Below are positions 11,253 to 21,650 of a stretch of DNA of 64,000 nucleotides, piece after piece. This DNA is from Parasitella parasitica (lineage: Eukaryota > Mucoromycota > Mucoromycetes > Mucorales > Mucoraceae): NCBI GenBank assembly GCA_025201805.1, contig MU619375.1:6828-70827 (forward strand). The letters are read 5' to 3'. Numbering within the stretch: the stretch's first letter is position 1; each line of letters opens with the position of its first letter. Below the pieces are notes generated by a model. It worked only from the letters and a program-made list of their open reading frames with translations, ran no database searches and had not been told where the DNA came from. The translations under genes and the position numbers were made by a program.

Positions 11253-13039
11253 TTATTTACCACGCAAACGAAAGGCGTCTGTAAGGGGATCCGGGTAGCA
11301 CAGGCACAAGTGTGCTTAATCCCTGCCAGTCAGATCATACTGCCTGCGTTTTTTCGCTACATAATCGCAATCATTATAAAGTTAGTGTTGGGCATCGCAC
11401 AAAAAAAAAAGTGAATATTTATACCATCTCGTAATACGCTGTATGCCGATGAAATCTTTTGAAATTTCACTTTCGCCGTTTTCTTTTCCTCAGGATCTGT
11501 GAATCGATCCGGGTGGAATTTCATGGCAAGTCTATCGACGTGTACATTATTGTTAGCTTACGATTGCATTTGTATCTAGAACGACATACCCTCTAAATGC
11601 ACTCTGGATATCTGATTGCGTTGCTGATGGCGCTACACCAAGAGCTTTGTAATAGCCTTTTCGGTCATTTCCTCTTCCACCTTGTTCATTAGATGATGTA
11701 TCGTACCAAGATGATTGCTTTTCTTCTCGCCATGTTCGACGTCTCTCTTGGTCTTCGAATGCAGCATATCCTTTGACCCAATCATCATCCCATGCTGCCG
11801 AATCCTGCGCCATGGATTTAATTTCTTGATTTCTGAGGATATCTCGGACATACAGAGATAATATGGGGTAGTACATGGCTAAGAATGATGTGGCGACTGT
11901 TGGCAGCACTATTCCCAGCTGCAATGTGTAATTGAGTGCTCCGATAGGCTCTTGCTCACTACTAAAATACTTACCCAAAACGAACCACTCGCGCCGCCGT
12001 ATCCAATCCCACCTGTCAAAGTCATTACAGTAGCCATGCCAACGGCAGATACTGCAGCGACACGTTCCCAGTTGTAGACCTTGGTGCCTCCGACAGTTAA
12101 GTCGTAACCGTTGATGAATGTTCTCAATCTCCTGCCCAGGTAGTTGATTGAGAATATGAAAGTCGGATAATATACTGGTGATACACGCACATTTTCCAGC
12201 TGGATGTTGATTTTCAGCAATCTGGTCTCGTCCATTCCATACAGCTTTCTCAGGAAATCATCGGCGAGCGTCTCCTCTGAATTCTGGATATAGCTATTTG
12301 CGAATCTCAGTGCTGTGGCAGGGTAAACGAGGAAAGGATCTACTTTTCGTGCCACATCCTTGTCATCTGTATCCAATAATGACGGCGTAAATGGCACAGC
12401 ATTCTCCAAGGCAGGCCCTGTTGTGATGTGGTCTATTAGCCCACGTCTATATCTATGAGATGCGTAAATCTGAAGCCCTGGGTGAGCTAATGGCACGTAG
12501 TCTCTTGTGAAGCTGTGTTTTTCAGGAACCCAAGCCCAGTCTGTCTCCCACATGGTTTCATTTCGTCTTGTGGCAGGATTATAGCGAGTCCTCATCACCC
12601 TTCTGCCCTGAAAAGTTGATTGATATTAGACCAGGAGAAATTTAAGGATGTGTATGCAATTACATACCACTTGAGCCTGCTCAATCGTGGCATGGACTGT
12701 TGCCGACACCACCCAGAACGGGAGGAAAGCTTGCTCTGGTGGTGATGTTTTAGAAATGCGTGCGGAAAAAAACCCCTTTCCATGATAATCCTCAAAAGTC
12801 TGATTTCACAGCTGCAAACGTCAGTGAAATTCAACATGTTGCATCAATAAAGCCGTGAAAAATCATACCTTTTCGGCTGCTTTAATGTGTTGCGCAAAAG
12901 GGATTGCTTTCAATTTCTCGTTCAAAGGCCCTTTGCTGCTACTTTTTGAGCTTATATTGCGGATAATCGACTTGAAACGCCAATTTGAAGCCCTTGTTTG
13001 TGTCGGCAGCAGCCTTGGTGAGTGAATCAAATAAAGCAT
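11253..13039 (-). CDS. Mitochondrial membrane J-domain protein with C-terminal J domain
   Basis: Six exons (13039-12869, 12799-12668, 12607-11975, 11918-11590, 11531-11425, 11278-11253) give 465 aa. The N-terminus is basic and Ser/Arg-rich without acidic residues (MLYLIHSPRLLPTQTRASNW...), a good mitochondrial presequence. The middle (AEKTFEDYHGKGFF, then WETDWAWVPEKHSF) matches nothing I can name. Two hydrophobic segments follow: VAAVSAVGMATVMTLTGGIG and LGIVLPTVATSFLAMYYPIL. The C-terminal J domain reads GYYKALGVAPSATQSDIQSA, then LAMKFHPDRF with an intact HPD, and ends AYSVLRD plus a 26-nt last exon. J proteins stimulate Hsp70; a membrane-tethered, organellar J-protein is inferred. The last exon (AG acceptor at 11279-11280) and upstream in-frame Mets at 13093 and 13069 are the uncertain points. 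Confidence 0.78.
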
Positions 13040-13638
13040 GTTGCTAAAGATATTTTCTTGCTTTCTATGCATGCGTCTTATAATGTACAACAAACAGTGT
13101 GACCTCTTTCAAATTCTTGAAGCATTGACCATGCATTCAAGAGAAATGCTGAAAAGTACCGTACCAATGAAAGACCATGTCTTGAAGCTGAGGCTAGGAG
13201 GAAGCGACACTCAACTATAAATTGGTCAGTGTATATTTTTGGCTGGATAAGCTTTGTGATTTTGTGGAGATTATTTAAGCTGCTATCTTTTAATGATTTG
13301 GAAGCCAAGGATATTCGTGAGAGTTGGTCAGTCTACAACTGGTCATTTCTCTCGCGATTTTTACCTTGTTGGATTTGCAAGTCTGTCAAGGCCAAGATAT
13401 TGGTCTTTCCACATATACCATTATGCCATATTTTACCATATGTGATCCGATTTTTTACCGTTTCAAAGTACGAGTTAACATCACAATCGGCGAGGCACCA
13501 CCTCTTTGTTTCACGGTAGGGTAGCGCCCTTAACACTGTAGGGCTTCCTCTCGGAGACCATTGCAACGTTTTTTATTACGTTGGCATATCAAGTGCTGGC
13601 TTTACTTGCACCATTATCACATATTGAGTATATTACGA

Positions 13639-13642
<4 letters not shown>

Positions 13643-13679
<37 letters not shown>
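13643..13679 (+). repeat. 37-nt poly(T) tract
   Basis: Pure T homopolymer in the intergenic region before the aldehyde dehydrogenase gene; no gene context explains it. Confidence 0.85.
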
Positions 13680-13680
<1 letters not shown>

Positions 13681-14442
13681 TCTGCTTTCTGCATTTGCAA
13701 CTCAACGGAGCTTCTCGACTTTAGAAGGTGTCTTGATGAGATTAGTCGGTTTGGTCTAATGATACTATGCAATTCTCATGATTGATATCAACTTGGACCT
13801 GCGTTTTTCTGCCGGACGAATAAAACAAAATGCAAGCGTTTCTTATTAATTTGTATTGCATAATGGGTAGTTTGGAAATACAAGATTTAAAATATGCAAT
13901 TGACACAAAACCATCAACAAACAGTACACTACGCCTCTTCCAGTCTGAAGTTACTCGTTTTGTAATGCAAGCAAATTTTTTTGTGTGCAGAATACTTCAC
14001 CTGACTGATGCATGTTGGGTGTATCTTCAACCTTGTAATGCAAAAAGCGACTATTTGTAATACACCAATAGACAATTTTCCCAATCATCTATTACAAAAT
14101 GTAATCATTTTAGCGACTTTTTTAGTACACGGATTTTTCTAGCGCGTTTTTAGTATTTCAACACAATCTGTTTTTTTGACAACATTTAGTGGTGAATTCT
14201 GACATCATTTCAGTCAAGGCATCTTTGAATTGGCTCCTCTTTATCTCAAATCCTTGGGCTTCACCACATTTAAATGGGATTTTATCCTTTCATGCAACCT
14301 AACTTGATTAGGTATGTCAATGTTGCAAGTGGGGAAAGGTTAATCCAATTAAACGCATCAAGGGTAAAATTAGTGTTGAATGTGTGAACTTTTTTTTTTT
14401 TGTTGGCCAAATGCAGTTACACACAGGTGATGGATGAAAGTG

Positions 14443-14450
14443 TATAAATA
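14443..14450 (+). promoter_or_regulatory. Probable TATA box of the aldehyde dehydrogenase gene
   Basis: TATAAATA lies 57 bp upstream of the start codon, followed by a pyrimidine/A-rich leader (CTTTACAAATTTATC, then an A-run into the ATG). Spacing suits a short 5' UTR and a strongly expressed gene. Confidence 0.6.
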
Positions 14451-14506
14451 AGGCCATCTCTATACTTGTTCATTTTTATTCTTTACAAATTTATCAAGAA
14501 AAAAAA

Positions 14507-16194
14507 ATGGCTGCCACCGTCGATTACACTACTTCCAAAGGCTTTAATGTCAAGCGTAAGTTGCCTGCGATCTAGATTTATGGTATGACAACCAAGTAAC
14601 ACGTAAATCCATTTATAGTCCAAACTGGCCTTTTCATTAACAATGAGTTCGTAAAGGGCTCTAACACTATTGAAACTATCAATCCCTCTACTGGTAAGAC
14701 CATCACTGAAGTTCAAGCTGGTAAGTCACGTAAAGTTGGTATATTCGTCCATGTGCTGACATATCCTCTCTTGCTCTTAGCTGAAAAGAAGGACGTTGAT
14801 GCTGCCGTTAAAGCAGCCTCTGATGCATTCCATGGCCCTTGGAGTAAGATGACTCCTTCCCAACGCGCTGCTCTTATGTTCAAGCTTGCTGATCTCATTG
14901 ACCGTGATAATGAGGTACTCTCTCAAGTTGAGACACTTGATAATGGCAAGGGCATCACCTTCTCTCGAAATTTCGATGTCAAGCAAATTGCCATCACCCT
15001 CCGTTACTTTGCTGGTTATGCTGATAAGATTCACGGTAAGGTCATTGACACTAACGGTGCTCTCTCGTACACTCGTCATGAACCCATTGGCGTTTGCGGT
15101 GCAATCATTCCTTGGAATTTCCCCTTGATGATGCTTGGATGGAAGCTTGGTCCTGCTCTTGCCACCGGCAACACTGTGGTTGTCAAGACTTCAGAAATGA
15201 CGCCTCTCTCTGCCTTGAAGGTTTGTGAGCTCGTTGTCGAAGCTGGTTTTCCTCCTGGCGTCATCAACATTATCTCTGGTTATGGCGCTATTGCTGGCGA
15301 TGCATTAGCGCGTCATCAGAACGTTGCCAAGATTGCTTTTACTGGTAGCACTGCTGTTGGCCGTCATATCATGAAGGCCGCTTCTGAAAGCAATCTCAAG
15401 AAGGTCACCCTTGAGTTGGGCGGAAAATCCCCCAATATTATCTTTGACGATGCTGATTTGGACCAAGCTGTTCGCTGGGCTCACAAGGGTATCTTCTTCA
15501 ATCATGGTCAGTGCTGCTGCGCAGGTAGCCGTATCTACGTCCAAGAAAACATCAAAGACGAGTTCCTCAAAAAGTTTAAGGAATACACCAGCCAAACAAA
15601 GTTAGGTAATCCTCATGATGATGATACTTTCCAAGGTCCTCAAGTTTCTCAAACACAATTCGACCGCATCATGGGTTATATCGAGGCTGGAACGAAGGAG
15701 GGTGCTACTTGTTACATGGGCGGTAAGCGCTGGGGCAATGAAGGCTACTTTATTGAGCCCACCGTCTTTACTGATGTTAAAGAGGACATGACTATTGTGA
15801 AAGAGGAAATCTTTGGTCCTGTGGTCACTGTTTCTACATTCAAGGATGTTGATGATGTCCTCAAGATGGCTCTTGATACTGAGTATGGTCTTGCCGCTGC
15901 TGTGTTCACAAAGGATACTGCTCGTGCCATTGACGTCTCCAACCGCCTTCAAGCTGGCACTGTCTGGGTGAACTGTTACAACGAGTTGGATTACAACACT
16001 CCATTCGGCGGTTTCCGTCAGAGTGGTATTGGTCGTGAGAATGGCGAATACGCACTGGACAACTACATTCAGGTATGTTTACAATACATAATGCAATGCA
16101 TAATGCGTGAGAAAGTTATTAATCTCGTATATATGTATATTTATAATATGTATAGGTCAAGACTGTTAAGATCAATGTTAGCCGCAAGCCCTAA
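14507..16194 (+). CDS. NAD(P)-dependent aldehyde dehydrogenase, cytosolic class 1/2 type
   Basis: Exons 14507-14555, 14619-14720, 14781-16072 and 16156-16194 give 493 aa, standard for the ALDH superfamily. Visible landmarks: GLFINNEFV near the start, PWNFPLMMLGWKLGPALATG, FTGSTAVGRHI, general base Glu in VTLELGGKSPN (about E262), catalytic Cys in GQCCCAGSR (middle Cys, about C296), EEIFGPV, and PFGGFRQSGIGRE. The C-terminus VKTVKINVSRKP comes from the last small exon. The enzyme oxidises aldehydes such as acetaldehyde to acids. No targeting peptide is visible (MAATVDYTTSKGFNVK), so a cytosolic enzyme is likely. Codon use is C/T-ending and ordered, as in highly expressed genes. If the last intron were retained, the frame would run on into 16351 in low-complexity sequence; the spliced form is clearly right. 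Confidence 0.95.
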
Positions 16195-18569
16195 ATCCTT
16201 AAACATAACATATATTCCCTCATCGCTTCTGCCCAATATTTATGCAACCCAAACAAGATTGAAGCAGGAAATCTCACACACACACACACTCACACACAAA
16301 AATCCTTCTCACACACTTTTTTTTTTTCTTTCCACATTCATGTATAGTTAGGAATTCAAATAATAAAATAATATTATTATTGTACAAACGTTAAGCATTG
16401 CTCATCGATTGAGCTTGGTATAGGATGGATCTGCGCAGCCGCTCTAGGGTTTCAGTCAGGCACGCGAATATAGTGTAACAAACACTATCCAAACTTGGGA
16501 AGATCTGGGTTCTTCATTGTGCGACTCCAAATATGCGCTATCCATTTTAGTCCTAATGGACTTCTTGTTTTGACCATCATAGCATTAGCAATCAAGACTG
16601 TTTCTGTGACATTTGAACAAAAAGAAATTTTTTTTTTCCATGGATTCAACAACTATAAAAGGGAGGCAAAAGTTGGCAATTGCTATTTTTCTTTAGTGAC
16701 CGTACTCTACAGGATCTGTATGCAGTATGTTTCAATTCTACGTTTTCTAAACTAGATACAATCCCAAAGCTAGTCGATGATTGTTAGTAGACCTTCTTTT
16801 GAGTGAAGTGTGGCAATCACTGCTCTCTGAGCAGTTTTTGTCAGTTGATGATCTCGCCTGTCTTTATTCCAAGGACACGGCAAGGAAGGAGCTACAAGTC
16901 TGATAGCTTATTACATTTTTTTAACCAAAATATAAACGAAAAAACAGGCTGTTTCAATAGAAATGATTGCAAAATCTACACGGAACAAGAAACTTTCCTT
17001 GCCAATCTTTCTCATTTATTTGGAGATACATTTAATGCGATAGTAAATAGATTTGAATAGTCCAGGCACACAAATTTGCCTCTTTTTTTTTTGTCTTTTA
17101 GAGTTGCTTGTAATTATACCTATAAGATTATTTTTTAATTATTCATTTTATTGGCGCCTTTTCTTCATGGTCAAACATGGTTTCGTAAAGATGTATTGCT
17201 CTATGCTCACCAAAGCCTTGCCGTAAGGTTTTGTAAGGCCTGGAACTTATCTTTTACCATGAACGTTCTTTGTAGGCTTGATTCCTACCCTTAGCCAAAT
17301 GAAGAAAGAGCTGTACTTTTATAAGCGAGGTATCTATCGAGAACGTTTCTCCTTGATATCATTTTTGTTCAAGTTTGTAGATAACTAGTTTGACCTGTAC
17401 AAACTACCGGTACTGATAATTTAATTATTGAAATTTGGGTAAAGGACAGAGTTGAAGCACTATTAACCTGCATGGTATACTTGATTTGAATGTCGCGCAG
17501 ATTCTATGCTACAAAATTAACAATATCTCCTCCGAAATACAGTCTTTTTTATTCAAATAAAATTAGATGGTATACTTCTAGTTCGGCTTCGTAACCGGGA
17601 ACTATCAAAACTGTTTTGTAAGAACTTTATCCTAGAGTAAAATATGTTCACATAGTCCAACCACTGTAAAAATTTGTTTTTTAATCGCTCATATCTCGCG
17701 AATCAAGCGTCTTTTCAGCTTCAAAATGGGTGCGAATGTCTTCTACCACGTCAAGTTAGCATAGGGGACACTTTACAGCGATTTTAAGGATAAAAAGTAA
17801 ACAACAATTTTTTGGCCATTTTGCCCTTGCTACCATAAGGGAAAAACTCGCGATTTCCTAAAACTCGAAATATGGCCCTAAAAACGAGGCTTTTTACTAT
17901 AGTGTTTCTAAGCTCAAAATAACTCTAGAGAGTGCATTCGTACCATACAAGTGTTACATACGACGTTGACTATACAAAATTTGGACTTTCCCCTCAAAAA
18001 CGACTCTCACGTTTTCGAGCATTTTCTCTTCACACAGTGCTTTTAGCGTTCCAATTGCAAAGCCATTCGATTCTGCGTTGAAAAAGACATAGACGAGCTT
18101 AGAGTCGTAGGTAGCATACGGATAATAAAATTTGTGGCAATCCCCACCGAAGACATTTGGGATGTCGAAATGGAACGGAAGTCTTCCCATCTGAACATAA
18201 CAATTTCAATGCCCGCAATATCCTTTCTGACACAAGATGGTGCTTTGTCTTTAAACGATTTCTATACGAAATATGGTATTTTGAAAGATGTATGAACCTA
18301 CCTATGAATAAATTTAAGATACCAAATACTGATTATTATTATTTTTTTAAAAAAAAAAAGGTTTGCTACATTTCGCTCAGTACGAGAGATTCAATCATGA
18401 ACGTCTGCCATCGCCCCTTGATAAACGATAGATTAATTCAATAAATTTTTTCTCCTAAGCCACGTAGTCCTTTAAACCAATCAATAGTATCAACAATAAA
18501 ACTTTTTGGAAAGATTAAGAAGCAAGAAGCCACTTCCAATTGTTTGATTCCTCCTCTTTCTTATTCGCT
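16195..18569. other. Long intergenic region with a possible decayed repeat ORF
   Basis: Holds the 3' flank of the aldehyde dehydrogenase (CA microsatellite near 16275-16300, AATAAAATAATATTATTATT near 16360) and otherwise AT-rich sequence. Minus-strand 17954-18190 encodes 78 aa with a natural-looking composition (DSKLVYVFFNAESNGFAIG; NVRVVFEGKVQILYSQ) that I cannot assign; it lacks recognisable exons on either side. No RNA gene seen. Confidence 0.4.
17954..18190 (-). pseudogene. Unassigned protein-like fragment
   Basis: The 78-codon frame starts MGRLPFHFDIPNVFGGDCHK and ends in a stop right after KVQILYSQRRM. Its composition is balanced, unlike the noise frames nearby. There are no matching exons upstream or downstream, and the surrounding DNA is gene-poor, so a fragment of a repeated or captured coding sequence is the likeliest reading. 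Function unknown. Confidence 0.3.
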
Positions 18570-19298
18570 ATGCAACTTTTCGTTAAGTCTCTTGCCGGTA
18601 ACACCCTCGCTTTCGAGGTTGCCCCCTCAACCTCTGTTGAGAATGTTAAGGCTATGATTGCCGCCCGTGAAGGTACCTAGAATCTCTCAAATGTTTGATT
18701 TTTATAAAAAAAAAAAAAAAGAAAAGGATGAACATTTCGGATGGATCCACAAAAAAATGAACAAAACACGACGAAATCATTGAATCGAGATGTTTATCCT
18801 ATATTTTTTATTTATTTTATACGTATTAAAAAAAAAGCCGTTCATTTATACTCAATCATTACTATCATTAGGTATTGATGCTGATTTCCAATGTCTCTCT
18901 TTCGCCGGAAAGTCTCTCCAAAACGCTGGAGCTCTTGACCTTTACGGTGTCCAAGACAACTCTACTCTTCACCTCAACGCTGAACTCCTCGGTGGTGGTA
19001 AGAAGAGAAAGAAGAAGACCTACACTACTCCCAAGAAGATCAAGCACAAGCGTACCAAGGTCAAATTGGCTATTCTCAAGATGTACAAAGTTGATGAGTC
19101 TGGCAAGATCACCCGTCTCCGTCGTGAGTGCCCTAACGCCACCTGTGGTGCTGGTGTCTTCATGGCTAAGCACAAGGATAGACAATACTGTGGCAAGTGT
19201 CACTTGACCTATGTCTTCCAAAAGGTAAGAATTGACAGTTGACATTGAGACGCTTGACCTCATTTTTTTTTATCAATGAATAGGACCAAGAGGCTTAA
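18570..19298 (+). CDS. RPS27A: Ubiquitin-like/40S ribosomal protein S27a fusion with a diverged ubiquitin moiety
   Basis: Exons 18570-18672, 18872-19224 and 19284-19298 give 156 aa, exactly the length of human RPS27A. Residues 1-76 are a ubiquitin fold ending LLGG; residues 77-156 are S27a, opening [20 protein letters not shown] and carrying the C4 zinc finger (CPNATCG...YCGKC). The S27a part is highly conserved, but the ubiquitin part is not. By position, K6, K27 and K48 remain, while K11, K29, K33 and K63 are N, M, R and D. The Ile44 patch is lost (I44S, V70N) although L8 stays, and R72/R74 are E/L. The Gly-Gly end should still allow cleavage. It probably acts as a folding and assembly helper for S27a and not as a ubiquitin source. 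A poly(A) signal AATAAA lies at 19356-19361. Confidence 0.95.
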
Positions 19299-19403
19299 GT
19301 TTTGTAAAATGTTGACAGCCTTTCACACATCTGATGAATAGCCTTCATTTTCTTTAATAAAATTTGAATTTTGCTGCATTTTGCTCTGCTGCTATTTGTA
19401 ATG

Positions 19404-19501
<98 letters not shown>

Positions 19502-19961
19502 GAATGTGTAAACTAGTTGTTGTGCCCCTGATTTGATGCATTTTCAGCGTCCCCAAGCTGTTAAAATCAGTCAGTGATAAGTATCATTTCGATTATACTT
19601 TTGTAGATCAGTGCTAATCAAGCGCACAATGTTGCGGGATCAGCAAAATAGTACCATACTATCCAAGATTATGCTCGACTTGACAATAAATCAACAAACT
19701 CCAAACCAAATGAAAGCTTATCTGAGTGGGTCAAACCCCATCTTGAAGCCTATCAACGGCATACATCTGGATCAAGCATTGTCTTGATTTACATCCTATA
19801 ATAATGGCAAATCAAGGTCAATCAAGTCACAATCGAGAGTTCCAGAAGGCTCCTTCGAATGTGTCGCTTCATATAAATGACTAAATTCGTGTTTGCCTTT
19901 TTTCCTGGTTTTTTTTTTTTTTTTTTTTTTTTTTTCTTCCAGAATACAATTAAATTAAAAC
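19299..19961. other. Intergenic between S27a and STI1 genes with long poly(T) tracts
   Basis: Contains the S27a poly(A) signal, a 90-nt T homopolymer (19409-19498) and a second T run (19909-19935) that ends in TCTTCCAG shortly before the STI1 start, resembling a 3' splice site of a possible 5' UTR intron. Confidence 0.5.
19409..19498 (+). repeat. 90-nt poly(T) homopolymer
   Basis: Uninterrupted run of 90 T, the longest homopolymer in the window, 111 bp past the S27a stop codon and 48 bp past its AATAAA. Length may be approximate because assemblies mis-size such runs. Confidence 0.85.
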
Positions 19962-21239
19962 ATGTCTGACGATAACAAAAAATTAGCTTTGGCTGAGAAG
20001 GAGCTTGGCAACGAAGCTTACAAGAAGCGCGAATTCGATGTCGCACTTGGCCATTATGACAAGGCTTACGAATTGGATGATACCAACATCACTTTTTTGA
20101 CCAACAAGGCCGGTAAGTTAGTCAGTTAATTTATGCTTGATTTCGACCGGGACAACTAAACATGTTGCTATCTAAAAGCTGTTCTTTTCGAGCAAGAGAA
20201 ATTTGATGAATGTATCAAGGTCTGTGAGGGTGCTATTGAACGCGGCCGTGAATTAAGATGTGATTACAAGTTGATTGCAAGGTATGTATTAGAAAATAAT
20301 GGAAATCAGCAAAAAATACATGAGAAACCGACATTTACACTAGAGCGCTTCAACGAATTGGTAATGCCTATTTCAAATTGGACGACTTGGATAAAGCCAT
20401 CACTTATTACGGCAAATCCTTGACTGAACATCGTACTCCTGAAACACTTCAAAAGTTTCGCGACACTGAAAAACTTAAGAAGGAGCAAGAGAAGAAGGCT
20501 TATGAAAACCCTGAGCTTGCCGATAAGGCCCGTGATGAAGGCAATGCCTTTTACAAGGCTGCCAAATGGTAAGTGTTCTTTTTTTTTTTTCGGTTTTGAT
20601 TCGAAAAGTTTTTTAATGCAAAATGGGGGGGTTTTTTTTTTCCAAGGCCTGAAGCTGTTGAACGATATACCGAAGCCATCAAGCGTAATGACAAAGATGT
20701 CAGACCTTATTCTAATCGTGCTGCTTGTTATTTGAAGCTGATGGCTATCCACGAAGCCGATAAGGACGCTGACAAATGTATCGAACTTGATCCCACTTTT
20801 GGTAAGTACTTGCGAGAAGTTGACGGGGAATTAACTAAATATCGTTTGCAAACAACGTGTAGCTCGTGGTTATATTCGTAAAGCAGCTGTTCAACTCGCC
20901 AAGAAGGACTTTGACGAAGCCAATACTAATCTCGGCTTGGCCAAGGAGCATGACAAGGATAACAAGTGTGCTCGTGAAATCCAAGATCTGTTGAATAAGG
21001 TATACGCTGCCATGTACCCTATGCAAGGCTCTGGCGATGCCAATGAATCACAAGAAGAAATTCTTAAGAGAGCTGCTCAAAATCCTGAAGTCCAGCGCAT
21101 TATGAGCGACCCTGTCATGCAACAAATTCTCCAACAAATGCAGGAAAATCCTAAGGCTGCCCAAGAGCATCTCAAGAACCCTCAAATTGCTGCCAACATT
21201 CGTAAATTGATGAACGCCGGTATCATTCGTATGGGTTAA
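19962..21239 (+). CDS. STI1: STI1/Hop-type Hsp70-Hsp90 co-chaperone lacking the N-terminal TPR1 module
   Basis: Exons 19962-20112, 20179-20281, 20344-20568, 20647-20801 and 20863-21239 give 336 aa; typical fungal Sti1 is near 580-590 aa. The protein starts straight into TPR2A ([20 protein letters not shown], then [18 protein letters not shown]), continues with TPR2B ([20 protein letters not shown], then [13 protein letters not shown]), and ends with the DP2 module ([20 protein letters not shown], then [20 protein letters not shown]). TPR2A binds the Hsp90 EEVD tail and TPR2B binds Hsp70; TPR1 and DP1 are absent. The start is well placed (MSDDNKK after a pyrimidine tract), and upstream sequence has no TPR-like exon. 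C. elegans STI-1 has the same reduced layout. Poly(A) signal AATAAA at 21314-21319. Confidence 0.93.
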
Positions 21240-21650
21240 ACTTGATTTATATTTTTGACAAATCCCCTCTCTTATAAAATCTAGCATTTCCCTCTTGTCT
21301 CTCTTTTTTTTCTAATAAAAACCAAGTATTCAATCTGATTGTTTGGCAATGTGTTCCTAATTTATTTTTTTTATTTTTTTGTATTTACAAGATGTTGGAG
21401 TAGAATGTGAAGGGATAGAAGGTATTTACTATTTTTTCTTCGTTTTTCTGAAGACTCTAGAGTATCCTTTGATAAGGAACCACTTTGGCGAGTCTTTGAG
21501 CAAATTTAGATCTTCAATAAAATTACGAGCTTTAGCGAGTTTTTAGTGATCCAAAAGCGTATTCGAGCCATTGCAAAGACGAATTTGGGTGAAGCGAATT
21601 CCAGTGGGAAACCAGAGCGGCTTGGGTTATATACAATAACTGCAGATTTG

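Larger units (their letters stand above)
13040..14506. other. Intergenic; possible decayed membrane/secreted reading frame and a 37-nt poly(T)
   Basis: No complete gene. At about 13324-13517 (+) a frame without an ATG encodes a hydrophobic signal-like stretch (LQLVISLAIFTLLDLQ), and joining past a short GT-AG interval continues into another hydrophobic stretch up to the T run; see findings. Poly(T) occupies 13643-13679. Around 13950-14130 related snippets containing TTGTAAT and GCGACT recur in both orientations, possibly a small mobile-element remnant. Confidence 0.4.

Noticed and set aside
10447-11298. Long open frames on both strands across 10447-11298
   Set aside because: They consist of translated N from the assembly gap.
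14777-15952. Minus-strand frames of 64-116 aa inside the aldehyde dehydrogenase gene
   Set aside because: Antisense shadows of a strongly codon-biased gene; no domain resemblance and no splice support.
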